Below are positions 53,470 to 59,661 of a DNA stretch of 59,661 nt, piece after piece. Each line of letters opens with the position of its first letter. Position 1 is the stretch's first letter. The DNA is from Bacteriovoracaceae bacterium (GTDB lineage Bacteria > Bdellovibrionota > Bacteriovoracia > Bacteriovoracales > Bacteriovoracaceae). The translations under genes were made by a program, and so were the position numbers. The notes under the pieces were generated by a model. That model saw nothing but the letters and a program-made list of their open reading frames with translations. It ran no database searches and had not been told where the DNA came from. The stretch is taken from positions 1 through 59,661 of the forward strand of contig JARXAH010000059.1 of assembly GCA_029865945.1 (NCBI GenBank), written 5' to 3'.

Positions 53470-55290
53470 TTAATGAGCTTCAAGCTTCTCCCATTGAGAA
53501 TACAAATCTTCTAACTCTTTTTTGATAGTAAGCATTTTTTTAGAAATTTCACTGGCCTTCATTGGGGAGGAATAAATTTCAGGCAACAAAAGTTCTCGTT
53601 CCCATTTTGAAACTTCACTTTCTTTTTGATCAATCATTTTCTGAATTTTAGCTAATTCATTTTTATTTTGCGTATTAATTTTTTTGGCTTCTACAACTTT
53701 TTCGATTTTTTTCTCGATTATCACGGGTGCAGACGATGCTGAATTTTTTTCTACCGGCAACTGTCGATAGTCTTCCCACTGAGCGAGGCCCTCAAAGGTA
53801 ATTAATTTTACAGGATCATGATTGGTATCAAAATATAAAATCTGTGAACAAATTTGATCTAAAAAATAGCGATCATGTGTCACAAGAATGATGGCTCCAG
53901 AAAAATCTCTAAGGACTTCTTCTAAAATATTGAGGGTCGGTAAATCTAAATCATTGGTGGGCTCATCTAGAATAAGCAATTGAGCGGGCCGCAACATTAA
54001 TTTAGCGATGAGTAGCCTCGCACGCTCACCACCAGAGAGCATGCGCACTGGCATTTGCATTTGCTCTGGAGAAAAAAGAAAGCGGGCCAAATAACCTTTC
54101 ACGTGCATGGAGGTGCCAGCAAAATCCACGTGATCACCATAAGGGCAAACGGTCTTAATGAGGTTGATATCACCATTTAATATTTCTTTGGATTGCTCAA
54201 AGTAACTCACCTGTAAATCATCTGCGCGGTTAATCGTTCCTTGATCAGGTTCCATGTGACCTAAAAGCATTTTAATGAGGGTCGATTTACCGCAACCATT
54301 TTGCCCAAGTAATCCGAGACGACTTGTGCGTGTAATGAGTAAATCCATGGGAGGAAGAATAGTCTTATCACCAAAAGTTTTAGAAATTTGGGTGGCCTCA
54401 ATTAATTTTTTAGGCGCTTTGGAAGTTGATTGAAAATCAATTTTCGCTACTAATTTTTGGTTGCGATCTCTGAGATCATCCACCTTAGATTCTAGTTGGG
54501 CCGCACCTTTGATGCGCGCTTGCTGTTTGGTAGTTCTCGCCTTGGCGCCTTGCTTGAGCCATTCTTGTTCGCGCCGAAGAGTATTGGATAATTTTAATTC
54601 TTGTTGTTCTTGCGCGTTCATCAAATCGCTTCGCACTTCAAGGTAATGTTGGTAATCACCATCGACAGAGAGAAGTCCGTTGGCGTGACGACGATCTAAT
54701 TCTAAAATTCGAGTCGAAACATTTTGTAAAAATACCCGGTCGTGAGTGATGGTAATGGTAGCGAAAGCGCCTTCATTTAAAATTTTTTCAAGTTCAATAA
54801 TACTTTCCACATCTAAGTGGTTGGTAGGTTCATCAAGTAAAAATAATTCTGGGCCGCACATCAATTCGCGGGCAATCGCTACTCGTTTTTTTTGTCCACC
54901 CGAGAGCGAGTCAACGAGCGTGGTGTGCGGATCACCGTAGGAATCTAGTGCTAGCTGGGATATGTAGGTGTCTGCTTGATGCAATAATTTTGCGGTAGGA
55001 TGATTTTTTTCAGGACTGTGGGAGAGAACGGCGTCAATCACCGTCATGCCGAGAGGAAAGGTGGGCGATTGCTCGAGGTAAGCAACTCGCAAACCTTTTT
55101 GACGTGAAAGGGTTCCCTCATCAGGATCCACGAGTGCGGCCATAATTTTGAGGAGGGTGGACTTTCCAGCGCCGTTGGGGCCGATGAGTCCAATTTTCTC
55201 TCCCGATTCAATGGTGAAAGCTAATTTTTGAAACAAAGGTTTTGCGCCAAAAGAAATGGATAGTTGGTGTGCTGATAATAAAATGCTCAT
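53470..55290 (-). CDS. uup: ABC-F ATPase, Uup-like
   Basis: 606 residues with two complete ATPase domains: first Walker A GPNGAGKST, signature SLSGGQKKR, Walker B LFLLDEPTNHLD; second GQNGCGKST, MLSGGERAR, LLILDEPTNDLD. A linker rich in charged residues between them (EQEWLKQGAKARTTKQQARI) and a C-terminal coiled coil (about 555-606, KMIDQKESEVSKWERELL...) are those of Uup, which acts on ribosomes or DNA rather than membranes. No membrane segment. It has no obvious operon partner. Confidence 0.9.
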   Translation of the reverse strand: MSILLSAHQLSISFGAKPLFQKLAFTIESGEKIGLIGPNGAGKSTLLKIMAALVDPDEGTLSRQKGLRVAYLEQSPTFPLGMTVIDAVLSHSPEKNHPTAKLLHQADTYISQLALDSYGDPHTTLVDSLSGGQKKRVAIARELMCGPELFLLDEPTNHLDVESIIELEKILNEGAFATITITHDRVFLQNVSTRILELDRRHANGLLSVDGDYQHYLEVRSDLMNAQEQQELKLSNTLRREQEWLKQGAKARTTKQQARIKGAAQLESKVDDLRDRNQKLVAKIDFQSTSKAPKKLIEATQISKTFGDKTILPPMDLLITRTSRLGLLGQNGCGKSTLIKMLLGHMEPDQGTINRADDLQVSYFEQSKEILNGDINLIKTVCPYGDHVDFAGTSMHVKGYLARFLFSPEQMQMPVRMLSGGERARLLIAKLMLRPAQLLILDEPTNDLDLPTLNILEEVLRDFSGAIILVTHDRYFLDQICSQILYFDTNHDPVKLITFEGLAQWEDYRQLPVEKNSASSAPVIIEKKIEKVVEAKKINTQNKNELAKIQKMIDQKESEVSKWERELLLPEIYSSPMKASEISKKMLTIKKELEDLYSQWEKLEAH

Positions 55291-55335
55291 ATGATGAACA
55301 ATGTAGTCGATTTTGGCAATTGAGTCTATGAGGAA

Positions 55336-55382
55336 CCGTGAAAAGGATTAGGATTAATCCCAATGGCATTTTATTTTCACGG
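55336..55382. terminator. Nine-base inverted repeat with internal palindrome
   Basis: CCGTGAAAA (55336-55344) and TTTTCACGG (55374-55382) pair perfectly, and the loop contains the palindrome GGATTAATCC (55351-55360). It lies between the Uup start and the end of the lipoprotein gene on the same strand. Its position fits a weak terminator for the lipoprotein gene or a regulatory site for uup. Confidence 0.5.
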
Positions 55383-55414
55383 ACTGATTTAGTTTTCGTT
55401 GGATCATCACTTGC

Positions 55415-56161
55415 CTAAAAATACTTTGGATATTTTTGTTTGGCAGCTCTAAATTTCTCACAAGTTTTCCAGCCACGGTAAGACTCATCAATTTTATAGT
55501 ACCCAGTTTCTTTTGAATAATAGTAACAGCTAACTTTTTCCATACCATATTCTGAATAAAATTGATCACAAGCAGCATTTAAATGCATGATTGAATCTTT
55601 GCTATTGTAAAGCTTTGCCGCTTTTATGCTGCTTTCACTATCAACGCCATAAGGAAAAATTTCATTAAAATTATAGAAAATAAAATTTGAAAGAGAATTG
55701 AATTGATCAGAGCATTCTAAATGATTTTCTCCATAGGTATGTGCCATTTTATTTCTATTAGACGAAGACTTAAATTGAAAGGATTCAATATTTTCTTTGA
55801 AAAATTGATTCTTAAGCATGATTTCTGCCACTTTCTTATTTTTTTGCTCAAGATAAGAATACTTTTTTACAAATTTGTCAGTCACCTCAATGTAATGATT
55901 AACAGCTCGCATCGCTTCATCACTGTAGATCCAAACTGCATAATTATCTTTAGATTTATCACTCAAGCCAACTTTGTGGTAGTTCTCGGTTCTTACATAA
56001 TTTAATTCAATTCCGTATTTATTGAGCTCATTGACTTCAATTCCTTCAATTTCAGATATGTCACTTGAAGGAACCTCTAAGGAATCCGAACTTTCCTTTT
56101 TCTTGGAACAAGAAATTGTTAAAAGTAAAAAAAAAGTAGTTAATATCATCTTGCGAATCAT
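55415..56161 (-). CDS. Lipoprotein of unknown function
   Basis: 248 residues with lipobox TISC (C18) and GGGGAAAG before the ATG. Mature region: an acidic N-terminal stretch (ESSDSLEVPSSDISEIEGIE), then helical, Lys/Tyr/Asn-rich sequence with four or more cysteines (LECSDQ, ACDQF, SCYYY, TCEKF). No family recognised. Flanked by the aromatic operon and uup on the same strand, with 118 AT-rich bases between it and the DAHP synthase stop. Confidence 0.6.
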   Translation of the reverse strand: MIRKMILTTFFLLLTISCSKKKESSDSLEVPSSDISEIEGIEVNELNKYGIELNYVRTENYHKVGLSDKSKDNYAVWIYSDEAMRAVNHYIEVTDKFVKKYSYLEQKNKKVAEIMLKNQFFKENIESFQFKSSSNRNKMAHTYGENHLECSDQFNSLSNFIFYNFNEIFPYGVDSESSIKAAKLYNSKDSIMHLNAACDQFYSEYGMEKVSCYYYSKETGYYKIDESYRGWKTCEKFRAAKQKYPKYF

Positions 56162-56279
56162 AATTCTTTCCCCAAAAAGGTTAATGCTTTATGGGGCACT
56201 ACTATTATGGAAAAAGATTAAAAACAATATTTAGTTTTGGTGGAGTAAATTTTTCATATCATGATGGCAAAGGTATAAC

Positions 56280-57650
56280 TTAAATTCGGCAAAGTTGAAA
56301 TGCCAATTCAAGTGACTGAGTCGCATTGAGGCGCGGATCGCAAAGCGTCTCATACATCCCTTCGGCCAATTTATCTGCGGTGATCGATTGATCGCCGCCC
56401 AAACATTCAATCACATTTTTTCCGGTGAGTTCGAAGTGAACGCCGCCCGCATAAGTTCCTTCGGAGAGGTGAACTTGTTGGAAATTTTTTACTTCACTTA
56501 AGATGCTCGAAAAGGGCCTCGTTTTAAAACCGTTATCCGTCGTAATGGTATTTCCGTGCATGGGATCGCAGCACCAGACAACGTTTCGGCCTTCTCTTTT
56601 TACTTTACGAAGCAGTGGTATCAATTTTGATTCAACCTTATCATGGCCCATACGAGAGATGAGGGTGATTCTTCCTGCTTCATTTTGTGGATTTAAGATA
56701 TCAAGTAATTCCATGAGTTCATCGGCGCCAAGACTTGGGCCGCACTTAAGGCCAAGTGGATTTTTTACTCCTCGTAAAAATTCCACATGGGATCCATCCA
56801 CTTGCCGCGTGCGATCGCCAATCCAAAGCATATGGGCCGAGCAATCATACCAATCTCCCTCGTAACCATCTTGCGCGCGAGCGGTGGTACTATCGCGCCG
56901 AGTGAGTGCTTGCTCGTAGGGAAGAAGGAGTGCCTCGTGGGAAGTATAGAGTTCTGTTTCTTTTATCTGAGGTGTGGATTCACGAGTGATACCAATTGAA
57001 GAAATAAATAATAAAGCGTCATCTAAACGTTTCGCTATGGAATCGTACTTTTCTGACTGACTACTTTTTTTCACAAAATCTAAATTCCAAGAATGCACTT
57101 GGTGAAGATCAGCATACCCGCCTTGAGCAAATGCGCGAAGTAAATTGAGCGTGGCGGCTGATTGAAAATAGGCCCGAAGCATGCGCTCTGGATCTGGGGT
57201 TCTTGATTTCGTATCAAAATCGTAACCATTGATGATGTCGCCTCGGTAAGAGGGCAATTCGGTGGTCCCTCGTTTTTCCAAATCATTAGACCTTGGTTTA
57301 GCAAATTGTCCTGCCACTCTCGCGACTTTTATAATGGGGCGCCTTTCTCCAAAGGTAAGAACGACCGCCATCTGAAGAAGAATTCTAAAATTATCTCTGA
57401 TGGTATTGGCGCGAAATTCTTGGAAGGTTTCAGCACAATCGCCACCTTGAAGCAAAAAGGATTTTCCATTCGCCACATCAGCAAGCCTAGATTTTAATTG
57501 GCGCGCCTCTCCCGCAAAAACGAGGGGTGGAAAGGTGGCCAGGGTGGATTCCACTTCTTTTAATTTTTCAAGATTGGGGTAAGTGGGAATTTGATGAATT
57601 TTTTTTTCTCGCCAACTGTCTAGTGTCCAAGCATGATTATTTTTGCTCAT
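56280..57650 (-). CDS. aroH: Class II (plant-type) DAHP synthase
   Basis: 456 residues, the length of class II enzymes. Motifs: [11 protein letters not shown] with metal ligand C72, [22 protein letters not shown], and DPMHGNTI whose His is another metal ligand. It condenses phosphoenolpyruvate and erythrose-4-phosphate in the first step of the shikimate pathway. It overlaps the chorismate mutase stop by 14 bases. The set aminotransferase-tyrA-chorismate mutase-DAHP synthase forms an operon. The symbol is uncertain, because class II enzymes are named differently in different genera. Confidence 0.9.
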   Translation of the reverse strand: MSKNNHAWTLDSWREKKIHQIPTYPNLEKLKEVESTLATFPPLVFAGEARQLKSRLADVANGKSFLLQGGDCAETFQEFRANTIRDNFRILLQMAVVLTFGERRPIIKVARVAGQFAKPRSNDLEKRGTTELPSYRGDIINGYDFDTKSRTPDPERMLRAYFQSAATLNLLRAFAQGGYADLHQVHSWNLDFVKKSSQSEKYDSIAKRLDDALLFISSIGITRESTPQIKETELYTSHEALLLPYEQALTRRDSTTARAQDGYEGDWYDCSAHMLWIGDRTRQVDGSHVEFLRGVKNPLGLKCGPSLGADELMELLDILNPQNEAGRITLISRMGHDKVESKLIPLLRKVKREGRNVVWCCDPMHGNTITTDNGFKTRPFSSILSEVKNFQQVHLSEGTYAGGVHFELTGKNVIECLGGDQSITADKLAEGMYETLCDPRLNATQSLELAFQLCRI

Positions 57651-57939
57651 GTTTTTTTCCTTGCGCTATTTTTTTTTGAATGGTGAGGGATTCCTGGTGA
57701 ATGAATTTAAATAATTTGTTGGTAAACTCCATGGATATCTTTTTCTTTGCGGCCCAACTTTTTCGATCCTTTAACATGGATTGCCACCTAGTACTCTGAT
57801 AGAGCGGTAATTTCTCTTGCAATTTACACTTTGCTACTTTTTTGGATAGCAAAAATCTTTTTTTAAGTAACTTTAATAAACTATTATCAATTTTATCGAT
57901 CTCTTGGCGAAGTTTCTCTAGTTTATCAGAATATTTCAT
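57637..57939 (-). CDS. AroQ-type chorismate mutase
   Basis: 100 residues. Aligned with E. coli AroQ numbering, R11, R28, K39, R51, S84 and Q88 are all present. E52, which contacts the substrate hydroxyl in E. coli, is Trp here (STRWQSML), and D48 is Gln. It converts chorismate to prephenate, feeding TyrA. It is next to tyrA (3 bases) and overlaps the DAHP synthase start. Many bacteria fuse this domain to TyrA, PheA or a DAHP synthase; here it is free-standing. Confidence 0.82.
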   Translation of the reverse strand: MKYSDKLEKLRQEIDKIDNSLLKLLKKRFLLSKKVAKCKLQEKLPLYQSTRWQSMLKDRKSWAAKKKISMEFTNKLFKFIHQESLTIQKKIAQGKKHEQK

Positions 57940-57942
57940 TTT

Positions 57943-58839
57943 TTATTTCCTCACTTCCCTAGGGGGAGTTGCAGAGGCCTTAGTCATTTGAATTTGAGAT
58001 AAGACTCTTCTTATTTCATTAGCTTGCTGCATCTTATTTTTCAGGTAATCAAAATTTCCCTTTGATAGTTGAGTATGAAACTCTTTTAAGAGTTCGATAT
58101 AATCACCCAAGGCGCGGGTGATGGGAACTTGATTTTGCTCAAAAATCGGCGCCCACATCTCCGGAGAGCTCTTAGCAAGCCTCACGGTTGACTCAAATCC
58201 CCCGCTGGCAAGATCAAAAATTTTTTTCTCATCTCGCTCCTTAGCAAGAACAGTGTTCGCAAGGAGGAAGGAGCTGATGTGAGATAAATGACTCACGTAG
58301 GCCACATGAAGATCATGATCGTTGGCATTCATGGAAATCAAACGCATACCAAGCGTTTCATACATGAAGCGAATTTTAGATAAAGAATTTTCCTCATTTT
58401 CTTGTTCATTGCAAATCACAGCGGCCTTGCCTAAAAAGAGTCCTCGGTGAGCTGCACTGGGCCCAGAGTATTCTGTTCCGGCCATGGGGTGGGTCAAAAC
58501 TAAACTTTTCCTCCTGGGGTGGCCTTGGATGGACTCCCAAATTTTTCCCTTGGTGGATCCCACATCCATGAGAGTGCCAGTTGGCGATAAATCATCTAAG
58601 CAAAGTTTTAGGATTTCAAGTGATGCACTAACAGGAATGGCAACAATGACTAAGTCACACTGCTCACACATTGTCTTAAGATCTGCTATTTCATCTATGA
58701 TACCTAAGGTGAGAGCATCTTTTAAGTTTTCACTATTTTGATCCATTCCTAATACCCGACTTGTAACATTTAAATTTCGCAAATCTAAGGCGATTGAGCC
58801 ACCAATAAGTCCAGTTCCTATGATTCCTAGTTTCATCAT
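57943..58839 (-). CDS. tyrA: Prephenate/arogenate dehydrogenase (TyrA)
   Basis: 298 residues. Nucleotide-binding GTGLIGGS (8-15), catalytic-region HPMAGTEYSGPSAAHRGLF (His-Pro-x-Ala-Gly), and the C-terminal helical dimerisation domain (HLSHISSFLLANTVL, LASGGFESTVRLAKSSPEMW). It makes 4-hydroxyphenylpyruvate or tyrosine from prephenate or arogenate. Its start overlaps the aminotransferase stop (ATGA), so both are coupled. Confidence 0.92.
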   Translation of the reverse strand: MMKLGIIGTGLIGGSIALDLRNLNVTSRVLGMDQNSENLKDALTLGIIDEIADLKTMCEQCDLVIVAIPVSASLEILKLCLDDLSPTGTLMDVGSTKGKIWESIQGHPRRKSLVLTHPMAGTEYSGPSAAHRGLFLGKAAVICNEQENEENSLSKIRFMYETLGMRLISMNANDHDLHVAYVSHLSHISSFLLANTVLAKERDEKKIFDLASGGFESTVRLAKSSPEMWAPIFEQNQVPITRALGDYIELLKEFHTQLSKGNFDYLKNKMQQANEIRRVLSQIQMTKASATPPREVRK

Positions 58840-59661
58840 GGAAATTTTCCTTGCTTGATTCTCAAGTTTGCATCAGTCAGTCTTTCTTCTGGTGCACAGA
58901 GGGAAGCACGAAGGTATTTTTCACCGTTCGTTCCAAAAATGAAACCAGGCGTAAGAAAAACTCTCGCCTCCTTTAAGATAAGATCGGAATACATTTCTGC
59001 GTTTGGGACAGAGTTTGGAATTTTCCCCCAAACAAAAAGTCCCACTTGGTCTTTTTTGTAAGAAATTTTTAACTCATCAAATATTTCCCATACAAGTTTG
59101 CGCCTGCGCCTATAAATTTCATTGCGCTCCTTATGCCAAGCATGACTTAAATGGAGCGCCTCGATGGCGGCCCTTTGAATCGGAAGAAACATTCCCGAAT
59201 CGACTTGGCTCTTAACTTTCATGACTAAATCAATAATCCACTTTGATCCAAGCAACATTCCTACTCGCCATCCGGCCATATTAAAACTTTTACTTAAGGA
59301 ATTTAGTTCACAAGTATGAGTACGTTCAGCGTCAAAAGATAAAATAGATAGCGGCGCGGTTTCATTTAAGATTAGGCCATAGGGATTATCATTACAGATA
59401 AGAATATCATTTTCTTTGGCGAAGCGAACAAGCTCCTTCATGCTAGTTTCATTCATGGAGGTACCAGAAGGCATATGAGGGTAATTGAGCCACATGAGTT
59501 TAGTTCGGGGATTGAGTTTTACTAGCGATTTCAATTCTGAAACGTCTGGCAACCACCCATTATTTTCCGTTAAATTATACTCGACTATGTTCACATCCAA
59601 AAGTCTGGCCACCGATGAATAGGCCGGATAACCAGGATTAGGAATGAGAACCGAATCGCCA
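58836..59661 (-). CDS. Class I/II aminotransferase, 5' end outside window
   Basis: The reading frame is open to the window edge, so the gene is incomplete: 274 residues are seen. GDSVLIPNPGYPAYSSVARLL at the edge continues into the first ATG in the window (59612), which is not the start. The PLP-binding lysine lies in LNSLSKSFNMAGWRVG, and ICNDNPYG and YLRASLCAPEERL are family-typical. It is first in the aromatic operon seen here and would transaminate aromatic or aspartate-type substrates; specificity is not decided by sequence. Confidence 0.88.
   Translation of the reverse strand, partial: GDSVLIPNPGYPAYSSVARLLDVNIVEYNLTENNGWLPDVSELKSLVKLNPRTKLMWLNYPHMPSGTSMNETSMKELVRFAKENDILICNDNPYGLILNETAPLSILSFDAERTHTCELNSLSKSFNMAGWRVGMLLGSKWIIDLVMKVKSQVDSGMFLPIQRAAIEALHLSHAWHKERNEIYRRRRKLVWEIFDELKISYKKDQVGLFVWGKIPNSVPNAEMYSDLILKEARVFLTPGFIFGTNGEKYLRASLCAPEERLTDANLRIKQGKFP

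Noticed and set aside
55354-55578. 74-codon ORF downstream within the lipoprotein gene
   Set aside because: Same strand, other frame of the lipoprotein gene; no ribosome site or motif.
1-59661. CRISPR array, tRNA, rRNA or insertion sequence
   Set aside because: No regularly spaced repeats, no cloverleaf with CCA-type end, no transposase motif or terminal repeats with target duplications seen on reading both strands.

Overview
The window is about 60 kb of AT-rich chromosome from a Gram-negative, respiring bacterium. Evidence for an outer membrane is strong: OmpA-like protein, TolC-like channel, TonB/ExbBD with a receptor, Blc lipocalin, LpoB-type lipoprotein and many lipobox proteins. Evidence for respiration is a complex I core, a c-type cytochrome and a System II cytochrome c maturation pair. 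The many secreted orphan proteins and lipoproteins and the low GC would fit Bdellovibrionota (Bacteriovorax/Bdellovibrio-like), but that assignment is inference; no rRNA, tRNA or taxonomic marker is present. No phage, insertion sequence, CRISPR array or tRNA was seen.

Layout. 1-3.6 kb: a folded palindromic element, a secreted HNH protein, a DUF155/RMND1-like membrane protein, a second palindromic element in the divergent promoter region, and a deoxyhypusine-synthase-like enzyme with a small membrane protein. 3.6-7.4 kb: secreted protein, OmpA-like porin, choice-of-anchor-type lipoprotein. 7.5-9.4 kb: cytochrome c, GNAT and a basic protein in one operon, then an orphan. 9.4-14.5 kb: thiamine-pyrophosphokinase-like gene, secreted orphan, then ResB-CcsA, which would attach heme to cytochromes such as the one at 8.4 kb. 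14.5-17.3 kb: small secreted and membrane orphans. 17.3-22.4 kb: RlmI-like methyltransferase, an ABC-2 exporter (one ATPase, two permeases) and an acidic anchored protein. 22.7-25.8 kb: three consecutive secreted proteins, the first with HExxH. 25.9-28.7 kb: nuoB-C-D-I on the minus strand, tightly coupled, without nuoA or the membrane arm. 28.9-29.8 kb: secreted HExxH protein. 30.0-34.7 kb: exbB-exbD-tonB-receptor-lipoprotein, a self-contained TonB uptake operon. 34.8-36.3 kb: lipoprotein and lipocalin. 36.4-39.3 kb: NhaR-like LysR regulator, HPF-like protein, DUF1275 membrane protein and beta-carbonic anhydrase in one direction. 39.4-45.3 kb: a tripartite export operon (ABC, HlyD, TolC) plus a beta-barrel, closed by a strong terminator, divergent from a 91-residue secreted peptide. 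45.6-49.7 kb: four-lipoprotein LPP20/LpoB/COG3014-type operon. 49.8-53.4 kb: OmpR-family response regulator and soluble histidine kinase, MscL, DUF481 protein and a secreted orphan. 53.5-59.7 kb: Uup-type ABC-F, a lipoprotein, and an aromatic amino acid operon (aminotransferase cut by the window end, tyrA, chorismate mutase, class II DAHP synthase).

The most unusual points are: an ABC exporter whose nucleotide-binding domain has lost the signature motif, the catalytic glutamate, the Q-loop glutamine and the switch histidine while remaining in an intact HlyD/TolC operon; two palindromic elements with a shared core but unrelated, self-complementary outer arms; a deoxyhypusine-synthase-like enzyme in a bacterium; a carbonic anhydrase/DUF1275/HPF/LysR module; a His-rich tail on NuoD; and a chorismate mutase with Trp at the usual active-site Glu.
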